This document shows positions 34,461 through 45,038 of a stretch of DNA of 64,000 nucleotides, in pieces. Source of the stretch: Odontocerum albicorne (taxonomy: Eukaryota > Arthropoda > Insecta > Trichoptera > Odontoceridae); assembly GCA_949825065.1 (NCBI GenBank), contig OX463865.1:21065115-21129114 (forward strand), given 5' to 3'. Made by a program: the position numbers and the translations under genes. Position 1 is the first letter of the stretch; each line of letters begins with the position of its first letter. The notes under the pieces were generated by a model that was not told the DNA's origin, ran no database searches, and saw only the letters and a program-made list of their open reading frames with translations.

Positions 34461-34679
34461 GCTTATTTTTTTTACACGATCGACCAATTAAACCGAGCTT
34501 ACAGAAATATTTATTGTATGGAATATAGCGTCATGTCTAGCGGCCATAAATTTTGCTTTACACTCTGCAAGTGCTTTCGGTTCCATTCATAGGGAAATTT
34601 CATTATTGTTGAGTGCTTTTACGCGATTAGACTAGTTAATGGCCGATTGAATATTTGGATATTACGAGACAAACTTGCG

Positions 34680-34860
34680 GATAAATGTAAAATATTTATT
34701 ATCTAGTGCAAACGTGAATGGAATACGTGGTAAAGACCAAGAAAATTATAGATGAATCAAGTAGATACTATTTTGAAAGAAGGAAACGTGTAGGCAAATA
34801 AATCGTGTGAGTTGTATGAGAAGGTATATGGATATAGAAGAGGCTGTAGGATGCCTACCT
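34680..34860 (+). pseudogene. RT-D LINE fragment
   Basis: ATTTTGAAAGAAGGAAACGT and GTGTGAGTTGTATGAGAAGG correspond to the DILKEGNV...SCVRR part of RT-D. Short and decayed. Confidence 0.5.
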
Positions 34861-34889
34861 AAATAAATAAATAATTGTCCAAATAAATA

Positions 34890-35260
34890 AGTGAATTGTT
34901 AAACATAATTTATTGTTAAAATTGTAAACATACAGGGTCAATGACCGATTAACTATTTACAAATTGTCACATACTAAAACGTCAACAATGTTTACTCACA
35001 AATAGTATTTGTCTGTCTCCAGAAAATAAATATCTTCCCGGCAATGCACGCGCTAGAGTAAGACAAAATATGTATCGCGAACTGGTTCACTCATTTGTAT
35101 AAATTACCCACGCGCCGAGAAATAAATATTATTATTGTTCATTCAACGTCAAGACTTGTTATTATTTGCCCGCTATTCACTTTCGCTTGCATCCGCATTC
35201 CTGAGTATTTATATTTAAAATAAATACAAATCAAGATCATCACGACGTACCAAGATAAGC
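34890..35260 (+). repeat. Long dispersed repeat, LTR-like, copy A
   Basis: Inverted relative to 9530-9942. Shared landmarks in order: GTGAATTGTTAAACA, AACATACAGGGTCAATGACC, ATGTATCGCGAA, TCACTCATTTGTATAAATT, GCGCCGAGAAATAAA, GTCAAGACTTGTTATT and CCGCATTCCTGAGT. Possible solo LTR. Confidence 0.45.
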
Positions 35261-35841
35261 ACTTCGCTACATTGATGACCTTGAACGAGAAGGAACGCAG
35301 AATCGACTAAAACGAATATAGCGATGTCGATATCAAAATCATCAGCACGTCCTAATAGGACACATGCTACATTGATAACGACCATCGCTACAAGGCGAAG
35401 GATGTTTGCCGAGATAGGAAAGTCTGACGCCCTACTGCCTCTGCCGACTTCGACAGGGAAATCAAGTGATAATATGTATGTATTCAAAAAAGACCTGTCT
35501 GTCTTCCGGCTAGAGCCATAGCTTTAAACTGCCCCGTTTCCTCTTATCTTTAGAAAATTTTCTCCCATTCTTCATTGAGTTGATAAAAATAGAGAAAATG
35601 TCTCGAATTGGAAATGCTTCTCTCGGAAACGGATGTTATTTTTCCAACAAAACTTACACAATACTCTCGAGATATAACAGTATATCCATTCATTCGTATG
35701 GTACTCTCTTTAATATATCCGTGTTCGTTGTGTGGACATATTGAAAGACGTGACCTAGAGACTATATTGTATTCGGCCGAGTCAATTGGGCGTTTGGTTT
35801 TAGAAACGCCAGAGATGACATTTGCAATATAACATACTGAC
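35261..35841. other. Unassigned DNA
   Basis: Nothing recognised up to the hAT TSD. Confidence 0.4.
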
Positions 35842-36879
35842 CAGGGCTGTGGAGTCGCTTGAAAAAAAACACGACTCCGATTCCTATATTTACCAACAAT
35901 ACGACTCCGACTCCACAACTCCGACTCCACGACTCCGACTCTACAACTCCGACTCAAAAAAGCTCAATTTTATCAGGTTGTTTCCTACCTTTGCATATAG
36001 CCATTTTTTTCATGTTATAGGGATAAAAATAAAACAAGATCAAACTTTAATAATTATTTATTAGAATTTATTCTTAAAAACAACATTGCTACTTTTAAAT
36101 CTGTATTCGTAGAGGCTCTCAAATCAGAATTGAGAATTTTAAGAGCGGAAAATAACCGCTCTACGGATACTTGGGTTGGGGGTAATGCTGTAACGATCAA
36201 TGCTGAATCTTTTACGATTTCTAGATACCACTGTATTGCCATTTCAACATTTAACTTATAAGTTCGGTCAATTTTTTCCATTATTTTCAATGCATCATAA
36301 AATTCAATTTTAAATTTTGAAATAGAGTCTCCTTCATCTATATTGGGACTGTGATTCAAACGAGGACGTTTTAGTTTATCTTGTTCATTGAGATATTTTT
36401 CAAAATCGTCTTCAGATTCAGCGGTGTCGGATGAAGATGATGATACTTCGTGTACGCTGCCTGCTGTCGTCTCTTTTTCTAGTCGAAGGCCTTTCATACG
36501 AACGGTTAATTCAAACAGAGCGTTTTTCGCTCTATTTATTTGTTCTTCCGTCAATATGGATCGAACCATGGGGTTAACATAGATCCCAGCCAACAGAATT
36601 TTCTTTCGACGTGAGAAAGAAGGAGACAAACACATTTTCGTAGACTTTATGCATTAAATGGATCTCGGTGATTCACCATATCGGCGCGACTTGCGCCTGC
36701 AAGTTTAATATTCGTGCACAATACACATTCATTATAATAATTAAAAAAAAATATATTTTAAATTTTAACGAAAAATTAGTCGGAGTCGCTCGTTTTTTAC
36801 GACTCCTACTCCGACTCCGGCCCAAACACCGCGACTCCGCGACTCCGACTCCAACTCCGACTCCGACTCCACAGCCCTG
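35842..36879 (-). mobile_element. hAT element with exact 8-bp TSD
   Basis: Termini CAGGGCTGTGGAGTCG (left) and its perfect complement (right) are flanked by identical ATACTGAC at 35834-35841 and 36880-36887. Subterminal regions are dense in ACTCCG/CGGAGT repeats, probably transposase-binding arrays. At 1,038 bp it is far shorter than an autonomous hAT (usually 2.5-4 kb); only the C-terminal part of the transposase remains. The perfect TSD suggests a fairly recent insertion. Confidence 0.92.
36054..36635 (-). pseudogene. hAT transposase, C-terminal part
   Basis: 193 codons without a stop. Residues ~1-50 (FSRRKKILLAGIYVNPMVRS, LTEEQINRAKNAL) resemble the region before the hAT dimerisation domain. 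An acidic Ser-rich linker follows (~60-85), then TALPPTQVSVERLFSALKIL and SDLRA at ~145-170, the hATC signature (S-ER-FS...-R--L). BED zinc finger and most of the RNase H-like catalytic domain are missing, so it is probably inactive. An in-frame stop lies 7 codons upstream of the first Met. Confidence 0.85.
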
Positions 36880-36887
36880 ATACTGAC

Positions 36888-38429
36888 CCTTCCTTGGTCA
36901 CTGTGCGTGTTGACAATACGACGAAGATTGCGCAATCAGACTCGAGCCTTGTTTTGGGTGTGATCCGACTGTGTACACAAAACCCCGGGTGGAAGATCAG
37001 AGGTTATAAATTTAAGTAAAAATAAAAATAACCAAATGGCTAATATCTATCAATAATGGTAGAACTAGAGGAAAGGAATTCGTTCAAGGATAAGGAAGGA
37101 AAAAAAGTACGATTAAAGTCTGAGTGCTGTAATACTTTTTCAATTCTGTCTTAAATGTTATTAAGGATTGTGCACATCTGATATTGGAAGTCCGTTCCAC
37201 AGTCGCGGCAAGTGAAGCGCAAATGTGTTGCTATTCAAAGAAGTCTCTCATCGCTCGATGGAAAAGAACGTTCGTGTTTTGAAAGAAAGTTTTTCGCAAC
37301 GATATGAAGGAGATTTGCGATTGTTAAGCAGGTAAAATAATGTCTATAGAACGTGAAGGTTCCTTCGCTATGTGAATTTAAATTATTTTACTGATGATGT
37401 CTGTTCCGAAACTACTTACTTAGGTCGAGTTAAAAGTGTTGAGTCTTTTTAACTTATCCAACATTTCCTCGGCATGTGGAAGTGTACGAAATATCTCATC
37501 GACTATTGTCTTTGGCGTACGGTCGTCACACGCAATGTGTCCTCTCCAGCCAGGTCACCGTGTTAGCTTGTACAGCTACCATACTGGAGCAGCTGTTCAC
37601 GATGCAGTCTATATATACTATGGATCTCCTCGCACTGACAGAAATGTGGCTTTTCAAGGTCCCCTTTGTGTTTATCATACAAGGCGAGGTTGTCTTTCTG
37701 AAAGATTAGAGGATATTGTCACATGTCAATAAACCCGCCAGGTTATATTATATACAACGATAATATTAAATATAATCATCCAGATCTATCCTGAATGCTT
37801 TTAAGTTCTTCCGAAGGGATTTTTTTTTAAATCGATAGCAGATGTCGTCTTAATGGCATATTATTGTCGTTAATAATTTAAGTACTCCTGATTTGTAATG
37901 GCAGATGTCGCATTATTTTAATTTTTATAAATAAAATGAGACGTGCGTAGTAATGATTCAATCATAAAATTGAAATAACATCACGTCCAAAATAAGAGTC
38001 GCGAACGAAGATTTTATAGTTTTGATATTCAGCCGTTGGTTGTTGTGTGGGGGTAGTAGTATTGTGTCTAATGCGGACTTTTAGATGCAAATTTTCGACG
38101 GAATTTAAAAAAAAAATTTTTAAGGTTATTTTACACTGCCTCCTTAATCATGGATCTGATTAAATTAATCTCGTTAGCGAAATGAAAGTGAACCATCGTT
38201 CTTTTGATACAATCACCCGAAACAATGATCTCCGAGAGTGGTCAGAGCGGAGTCGAGGGTCAGATGAACGGAAGGGACGTGATCCCGGGCCCGCTCCTGC
38301 GGCGGCATAATTAAAAAGTACCATTAATTAAGCCCGCCTTTGTTCCTCTCCCATCCTCGTTGTCCGCATCTTGATAGCCTTGTGGAATACTAATGATCCC
38401 TTCTTTTCCCTTTTTTTCTTCATATCTTT
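36888..38429. other. Unassigned DNA with a candidate regulatory patch
   Basis: 37725-37760 holds an AATAAACCCGCCAGGTTATA SINE/LINE-type tail. 38215-38345 is GC-rich and then has ATAATTAAAAAGTACC followed by ATTAATTAAG, i.e. two homeodomain-like TAATTA cores beside a GC block. This could be a conserved enhancer or chance. No coding evidence elsewhere. Confidence 0.35.
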
Positions 38430-38608
38430 TTTTATTAGTTTTTCACCTTTGAGATAATTGTGAATGTTATGTACGTGGGGAAATAATGAAAAACAAGACA
38501 AGCAACAGCAAAAATACAGGTAATTTAATGGGGACATTCAATTATACTCGTATCTGGGTTTATTGCCTTTCATTTGTCGTGTCCCCAGTATACTAGGCTT
38601 TTGCCTGC
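38430..38608 (+). repeat. Dispersed repeat K, copy 2
   Basis: ATCTGGGTTTATTGCCTTTC and GTGTCCCCAGTATACTAGGC match copies 1 and 3. A TACTCGTA at 38545 replaces the short TATGG of the others. Confidence 0.5.
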
Positions 38609-38896
38609 ATACCATCACGCATTCCCATGTCGCGGTAGGCAAAGAGGACGTAGTGTCAGACTTTTTTTTAACACACATCCTTAGCCTCTTTTATATTCAT
38701 ACACCTTTTCATATAACTTCTACGATTTATCTGACTTTCTGCGTTTCTTTATTTTACAATAGCATTCACTTGATGCTACCATACTTTCCTTGACCTTTCC
38801 CTCGCACGTCTTCCACTCATGTTTTCACTCTATATCTATTTTGTGTGTCTTTCTTCCTTTATTCGTTCTACTTGCTCAAACCATCTCAACGTACCA
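38609..38896 (-). pseudogene. RT-D LINE remnant
   Basis: Antisense RT-D from the CATACCATCACGCATTCCCA 3' tip to TTGCTCAAACCATCTCAACG (WFEQ region). It directly abuts repeat K on the left. Confidence 0.65.
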
Positions 38897-38937
38897 CATT
38901 AATTAATTATTATTTTATAATAATTATTTTATAATAA

Positions 38938-39933
38938 TACAGAGATAGACGTATAATCCAGGCGCTATACAAGAATGAGGCCGCTATAATCAGATGTGAC
39001 GAGGACACAAAGGAAGCCAATATAAGACAAGGGGTAAGGCAGGGATGCTCTCTGTCACCTGTTCTTTTTAACGCCTATATACAGAGCGCGATTGACGACT
39101 TGAGAGAGAGAATGAGTCACAGAGAAGGTGTAAAGATACACGGGCAAAAGGTGGATATGATAAGGTTCGCTGACGATATTGCTATGGTTGCTGAAAGTGA
39201 AGAGGAACTACAAGAGGCCTTAACAACTATGGAAAGCATTCTTCAAAATAACTACAGTATGAAGATAAATAAAGACAAAACAAAGCTGCTGACTGTAGGC
39301 CGAGCGCAACACCAGATGAGAATAGTGATGTCGGGTAAACCACTAAAGAACACCGAGGAGTTTGTCTACCTCGGGAGCAAAATAACATGGGACGGTCGGT
39401 TCAAGAGCGAGGTCGACAGCCGTATACATCAGGCTAGACTTGCATTTAATAAAAGGTCGAAAATAATAGAATCAAATAATATAGACCTAAAACTGAGAAT
39501 ACTCCTCATCAAGACCTATGTATGGAGTATCTTGATGTACGGCTGCGAGACATGGTGCCTATCCGAAAGAGATAGACGAAGACTAGAGGCTTTTGAGATG
39601 TGGTCCTATAGAAGACTATTAGGAATTTCCTGGAGAGACCGCATCACAAATGAAGAGGTTCTCCAACGAATCGAAGGAGGAAGGCACCTGCTCAGGATCC
39701 TGTCCGAAAGGCGTGCAAGATGGATCGGTCATATAATACGACAAGAGGGCCTCTTGCATGCCATAATGGAGGGTATGACCGAGGGGACAAACTCTAGGGG
39801 ACGCCCACGCCGAGAGTACCTGGAGGACCTGTTGGTGGACGTGCGCTGCTCAACATATACAGATTTAAAAAGAGCCGCACAGGACAGGGGGGAATGGAGG
39901 AGAAGAGTTGAAATTGCTGCAAACCAGTCTTAG
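38938..39933 (+). CDS. RT-A reverse transcriptase, partial ORF
   Basis: About 331 codons read without a stop from 38938 (no start codon; the element is truncated) to TAG. Order: DRRIIQALYKNEAAIIRCDE, then RQGVRQGCSLSPVLFNAYI (RT motif 4/B, the QG-SPLLF signature), then IRFADDIAMV (motif C, catalytic DD), the KLL/YLGSKI segment, YGCETW, FEMWSYRRLLGISWRD and ARWIGHIIRQ. Upstream RT motifs and the endonuclease are lost. Against the 5.2-kb copy I see two differences (E for K, F for S). Open and nearly unmutated, so of recent origin, but without the 5' half or a promoter I do not expect function. Confidence 0.85.
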   Translation, partial: YRDRRIIQALYKNEAAIIRCDEDTKEANIRQGVRQGCSLSPVLFNAYIQSAIDDLRERMSHREGVKIHGQKVDMIRFADDIAMVAESEEELQEALTTMESILQNNYSMKINKDKTKLLTVGRAQHQMRIVMSGKPLKNTEEFVYLGSKITWDGRFKSEVDSRIHQARLAFNKRSKIIESNNIDLKLRILLIKTYVWSILMYGCETWCLSERDRRRLEAFEMWSYRRLLGISWRDRITNEEVLQRIEGGRHLLRILSERRARWIGHIIRQEGLLHAIMEGMTEGTNSRGRPRREYLEDLLVDVRCSTYTDLKRAAQDRGEWRRRVEIAANQS

Positions 39934-39952
39934 GACTGCAACCATGGAGAGA
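38938..39952 (+). mobile_element. LINE RT-A copy 2, 5'-truncated
   Basis: Longer sister of 5229-6027 in opposite orientation. The 3' ends agree (GGACTGCAACCAYGGAGAG). The flanks are AT-rich (AATAATTATT on both sides), so a TSD is suggested but not certain. Confidence 0.85.
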
Positions 39953-40265
39953 ATAAATAATTATTAAGATTGCGTAAAAATAAATATGTTATAGTTTTAT
40001 GTATGTATACTTTTCAAATAAAAAACAAAAATTTATTGTAAAATTGGTGTATCAATTTAATACCTATATATTTTAGCTTTTGGTGTGCCGCGGAATTTTA
40101 GGAAGAATTTTGGTGTGTCGTAGGTGAGAAAAGGTTGCGGAGCACTGATTTATGCGACCACATAACTTGCTTCATTTATTTTTGTCTGGTTGATTGGAAG
40201 AGATTGCCGCCTGGCAATAAGCCCGCCAGATTGTATTTGCGATAAAAATGTTTAAAAAAATTATA
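39953..40265. other. hAT-end remnant and LINE tail
   Basis: 40075-40149 (GTGTGCCGCGGAATTTTAGG ... AAAAGGTTGCGGAGCACTG) resembles a hAT terminus without a partner. 40150-40255 is the Jockey-like 3' tail (GACCACATAACTTGCTTCAT, GATTGCCGCCTGGCAATAAG), as at 30750-30850. Confidence 0.45.
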
Positions 40266-40520
40266 TTGATGTGATCATATACAATACAAGCGCGAGTGGG
40301 AGGTATGTCAGAGGACGATCAAGAAGACTGGGTGGACCGATACAAGGAAATTTTGATGTGATCATATACAATACAAGCGCGAGTGGGAGGTATATCAGAG
40401 GACGATCAAGAAGACTGGGTGGACCGATACAAGGAAATTTTGAATAAGGGAAAGGGAAAGAGAATGAGTTTATGAGTTGTTTGAATGTGGAGGAGGTATG
40501 TCGTGATAACATTTTTATTG
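40266..40520 (+). repeat. 87-bp tandem duplication in an RT relic
   Basis: Two copies, 40266-40352 and 40353-40439, differ at about two positions (including GTATG/GTATA). Each encodes a GRSRRLG-like patch similar to the GRGRPRKTW part of LINE tails; decayed RT sequence continues to about 40520. Confidence 0.75.
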
Positions 40521-40792
40521 CGTTCCTCCTTCTCTGCATATTTCAACAGGACATATTATATATATGATACATGCCATCATGTTCATGTTCATGTTCAATA
40601 TTATATAAATACTCGTTAATAGTCTTTCTATGATCATTTATAGAACGTTTCGGCTTCGACTTTGTGAACTTATTAGAATATTTAAAAAAGAAATTTCTTT
40701 GTTATTCCTGTAACTATGCTTTACCACTTTTGTCCCGATGCTCTGTTCAGGCGGAATGACGATCTCCAAACTTTTCGAGCTACAGTTAACCC
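40521..40792. other. Unassigned DNA
   Basis: Short GTTCAT repeats near 40580; otherwise nothing. Confidence 0.4.
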
Positions 40793-41206
40793 TCGATTTA
40801 ACGGACTTCGGATTTAACGGACATAATTTCCGGTCCGTGTGTCATATTTGAAAATGAACACCCTTTTTAATTTAACCGCTCGAAAACAATGTTCAGCTCA
40901 TGGTAAGAACGTGATCACACATCATCGCGCGCGGTAATTAGTTCGGTGTTCAGCAGCTGTATAGGGAACGTGCTTAGTTTTAATACTAATATAATATGTA
41001 ATGTACAAATAAAAAACTTTTCTGTGAAATTAAACGTTTCATATGTAAATGATTTCAATTACATAAACGCAAGTAAAAACAGGTAAACTAACTAATGTGC
41101 GATTTTTTAACATACGCATTCGGAAAACCTACCTATTTTATGACGGACCTTCGGCTTTAACGGACACCCTTCGCCCGAATGAGTTCGTTTTATCGAGGTT
41201 TTACTA
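40793..41206. mobile_element. pogo-like MITE, 414 bp, TA flanks
   Basis: Ends CAGTTAACCCTCGATTTAAC and the complement of TAGTAAAACCTCGATAAAAC, with TA at 40791-40792 and 41207-41208. Subterminal GGACTTCGGATTTAACGGAC repeats recur inverted near the right end. No coding. Confidence 0.7.
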
Positions 41207-41934
41207 TATTTTGGTATTACGTCTAAAAACGGATGGAAATATAAGAAATGTGAATAAATGAGAACATGGTGCGGACGTAGCGAGAGCCGTTGTCGTGGGA
41301 AGACTTGCTATCTGTCATCTCTGCCAATCGATAATGTTTTATACTTTATATGTGTTACATTTTATTTTCTGTTCTGACAAATTCGCACATTGAAGGTTGC
41401 GCCCTTTTACCTGGAACGTGTCTATATGGCCGAGTATTCATTGACCTTTTTCTTTTTTTTTTCAGGTAAGTTGACTCCGTAGCTCATCCATATTTATTAC
41501 GGCATGGAAAAATTTGCAATGTCAGCTCGGATACGTTTTATCTGAACGTAAGTAAACTATATATTTTTATCTATTCTCACCTACCTCATAATTTTGGGTT
41601 TGAAAAAGCGCTCCTTGGAAAGGCCAGTCTGTACTCTTGTGTGCACATGATAAAAAACCGTTGAGCCTGTGATACCCAGACCTTTGGGGAACCCAGAAAG
41701 CGATTTATGAACGTTATGCTGGCCGACCTGGAAATACTTGGGGAGAGGGGTTGCCGATAAGAAAGTGCCGAGGATCAAAAGAGGTGGAATCGTATCATGA
41801 AGGATGCTCTTGCTCTGCAAGGGATATTTATTTATAAATTTAGATTATTTATTGTTAACGACAACATACAAAGGACAATAATATCCATATGGCAAAGATC
41901 TTTCAGCTAACTGGAAAAGAATTACGCAGATACA
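41207..41934. other. Unassigned DNA
   Basis: 41690-41820 reads weakly like an R1-type RT tail on the plus strand, too uncertain to call. Otherwise nothing. Confidence 0.3.
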
Positions 41935-42560
41935 TACATACATACCATCACGCCGTCTCCCTGTCAGAGTAGGCAGAAAGGAAAGAGCGTCAGACTTTCC
42001 TATCGCGGCACACATCATTCGCTTCTTCTACTTTCATGCACATTCTTATACAGCTCCTACGATTCTTCTGACTTTTTACGTGTCGTTCTTTCAAAATTTC
42101 GTACTCTTAATCCAATCATACATTTTTTGATCTTCTTCTGCCACGTCTTACATTCATATTTGCACTGTATATTTCTTTTGTTAGTATTTCTTCATTTATT
42201 CGTTCCACGTGCCCAAACCATATCAGAGTGGTCTTTTTCATCTTGGTCAACAAATCAGCCTTAAGTTTACACTCATCTCTAATCACTTCATTCCGTATTA
42301 TGCATACATAGTCACTCGATATATTCTTCTAAGTGCAAGCGTTTCTACAGCTTTTTTCAGTCGTGTTCCACGTCCACGTTTCACTCCCATACATCAAAGT
42401 TGGTACTAAAATACTGTTGTGAACAATATTGGCAGATTTTGATACTGTTTGATTCGGTGTTATATGTTTTAGTACCCCATTGACTTTGTTCCCATCACTG
42501 CACGCCGTTCAATATCCCCCGTAACTCCCGTCATCCGATAAAATACTGCCTTATGAATAG
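41935..42560 (-). pseudogene. RT-D LINE remnant, uninterrupted reference copy
   Basis: The best continuous antisense RT-D: 3' tip CATACCATCACGCCGTCTCC, then CCACGTGCCCAAACCATATC (WFGHVE), ATCTCTAATCACTTCATTCC (NEVIRDE), CCACGTCCACGTTTCACTCC (W.W.E) and CACTGCACGCCGTTCAATAT (IERR-). It gives the empty-site sequence across the RT-B insertion at 25441-26265. Confidence 0.7.
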
Positions 42561-43609
42561 ACTTTTTTAACTTTGTCTTATATTTCATTAGTTTGGACTT
42601 TATACAATAGTATGTGTGTTTGTATGTATGATAATACTTGAATTCAGCGCATCTGTATGGGTAATATTAATTAACTTTAGTGCTTTCAAATAACCGCCTT
42701 ATTCGATTTACCGGTTTTCAATTATTTATAAATCGAAGAAACCCGTTTTAACCGTTTGTTAAATATGTGTGTATTTTTAATGCGGAAATACTCACTTTTT
42801 TTCGGTATATCTTATCATAATAAGTTTTAAGAATGTTTGCAAACATTACCAATTCATATAAAATTAAAACATGACTACTTTGTTTTATTGCACATTATTT
42901 GTTACAAATCACAATGCGTTTCAATACTCGCTGTGTCACCATCAAGTGAGTTGTCAATAGCCAATTTTTTGACATTTTGAAATTATCTTTATAATGAATT
43001 TATTTATGATTAGATTTTTTTTCTGACACGATATTCATAAAAAAATAATACGTATGAAATAATACGCTACACCAAAGTACAGCAAAAATAGGTGGTTGGA
43101 TAAAAAGATTTTTTTCTTTGAAACTGGTTAATTAAATAATCTAATCCGTTTTCAGTAATTTAGAAATTGTATAAATTACCGGTTTGGAAACCCTTAGCAT
43201 TCCCTTGTATTTTTAACGGTCAACCCGTTTAAACGCAAATAAAAGTTACCTTACTTAAAGTAATATATTCATGTTTTCTAATCCTGAAGATAAAAATTCC
43301 TTCGAGAGCGGGAGTATCGACAACAATGAGACTTAGAAACCGAAAGGAATAGGACACACTCCAGTGGATGGTCGTTATGGAGGAGGATCCTCGACTCGGG
43401 GTTGAGGGGATGGAAGAGTGCGCCACTTGGCCACAGAAGGCGGGTGAGGGGCGGTCCCGTTCTCGGGTAAAGGCACGGAGCTTCTGGCGAACGAACAATT
43501 GCAGGACGAGTGCGGCAATTGTCGGGCTTTGCGTTTTAAGAGGCGAGAATAAAGGATGAAGGTGTCAAGGCACAAAGGTACGAGTACATTTGAAAGAGAA
43601 GAAATGTTC
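42561..43609. other. Unassigned DNA
   Basis: 43330-43560 is moderately GC-rich with open frames on both strands, but no motif. TACGAGTA at 43579. Confidence 0.4.
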
Positions 43610-43740
43610 GCTTAAGTAAATCACAATCGGATATTGTTAATTTTCTTTCTGAGTTCACCGCTTTTCATTTTTCACGGCGTTCTTTGCTGTCCACGTGACT
43701 CTGGAACCAGTTATCAATTAATGTCAGACTCGTTCCATTT

Positions 43741-44937
43741 CGAGGGCTGCTACTTATGTTTTTAGATATGGCAACACCAGTGTAGATACGTCAAATCTGA
43801 CATCAGCATCGTAAAGTTTGACGTTTTTAATGGTATACGTGCTCAGTTTTGTTATACGACTGCTATTTGTGTTGTTTACAATGACTTAATTAAATCGTGA
43901 ACATTTTCGTGCGATGATTTTTTATGATTTTCGACGTGGACTAACTCTACAACAGTGTGCCGATCAACTCGCTTCGACTTTTGGTGATGAAGCACCATCC
44001 CGGGCCACTGTGTTTCGCTGGTTTTCCGAATTCAATCGTAGTCGTAGTTCGCTCCAGGACGAATTTCGTGAAGGTCGTTCAAAATCGGTTGTGCCAGAAA
44101 ACATCGATGCTGTGCGTGAACTGATATTGCAAGATCGTCGTGTGACTTATCGTGAGATTGAGTCATGTTTGGGCATTAGTTCCACTCGCATACATTGAAT
44201 ATTGCATGAACGTTTGGCCGTCAAAACGATTAGTTTGCGTTGGATACCGCATAATTTGACAATCGCTCAAAATAAGGCTCGTGTCGATTGGTCCAAATAA
44301 ATGTTGAAAAAATTCGATCGCGGTGCTTCAAAAGACGTCTTTAAGATTGTGACAGCCGACGAATCATGGATCTATACATACTATATGAGTCAGAAACAGC
44401 AGTCGACTGTATGGGTCTTTAAAGACGAACCAAATCCAACAAAAGTTGTTCGCGCACGAAGCACTTGGAACGTCGTACGGTCAATTCTGAATGGTACACC
44501 ACCATTTGTTTGCCAGAAGTGTTCGGAGAAATGAGGAAAACAAACCGCCGAAGACGGATCATTCTCCACCACGACAATGCGAGCTCTCACACATCGGCTC
44601 AAACAAGTGATTTTTTGATCACTCAAAACGTCGAATTGACGGGTCATCCGCCGTACAGCTCTGATTTGGCACCCAATGACTTCTTTTTATTCCCGAATAT
44701 CAAAAATAAATTGTGGGGTCAACGTTTTTCGACGCCTGAAGAAGCGGTTGATGCGTTCAAAACGCATGTTTTGAAGTTACCTCATTCGGAGGGGAAAAAG
44801 TGCTACGAAAATTGGTTCAAACGCATGCAAAAGTGTATTGATCTTCATGGAGAGTATTTTGAAAAACAATAAAGCCATTTTCGATGATAAATATTTGTTT
44901 TTATTTGTCTGTCTCAAAACTTAAATAGCAACCCTCG
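43741..44937 (+). mobile_element. mariner element 1, 1,197 bp
   Basis: Inverted termini CGAGGGCTGCTACTTATG and the complement of CGAGGGTTGCTATTTAAG. The right flank is TA; the left flank is TT, a decayed TA. Slightly shorter than a standard ~1.28-kb mariner because of an internal deletion. Confidence 0.92.
43881..44872 (+). pseudogene. mariner transposase (DD34D), broken
   Basis: Start ATG at 43881. Breaks: TAA at codon 3 (43887), TGA at 44199, TAA near 44298, and an internal deletion of about 20 codons that shifts the frame near 44465. Order: HTH region (FYDFRRGLTLQQCADQLAS, TVFRWFSEFNRSRSSLQDEF), RWIPH linker, first catalytic Asp in TADESWIY, second in HHDNASSHTS, third 34 residues later in APNDFFLF, ending GEYFEKQ. 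The triad is still readable, but at least four lesions make it a pseudogene. Mariner transposases cut and paste at TA sites. Confidence 0.9.
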
Positions 44938-45038
44938 TATTGTCATGTTTCAAAAACCGACTGAAGTAACTCTTAATTTCAAGTTAATAATGTTCCGCGT
45001 TTCATTATTGATATGTCTGTAATAATAATAATAATAAT

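Larger units (their letters stand above)
43610..45010 (+). pseudogene. Jockey-like LINE tail split by a mariner
   Basis: 43610-43740 and 44938-45010 together match 30420-30570: TTCTGAGTTCACCGCTTTTC, ACTCTGGAACCAGTTATCAA and AGACTCGTTCC on the left; CATGTTTCAAAAACCGACTG and AAGTAACTCTTAATTT on the right. The mariner sits exactly between them. Confidence 0.7.

Noticed and set aside
36668..36880. 70-codon frame ending in a TPTPTP-like tract
   Set aside because: It reads through the subterminal CTCCGA repeats of the hAT element.
38921..39966. Defined TSD for RT-A copy 2
   Set aside because: Both flanks contain AATAATTATT, but the region is so AT-rich and the 5' match so offset that I cannot call it.
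41690..41820. R1-type RT tail
   Set aside because: Only a vague resemblance; no diagnostic block.
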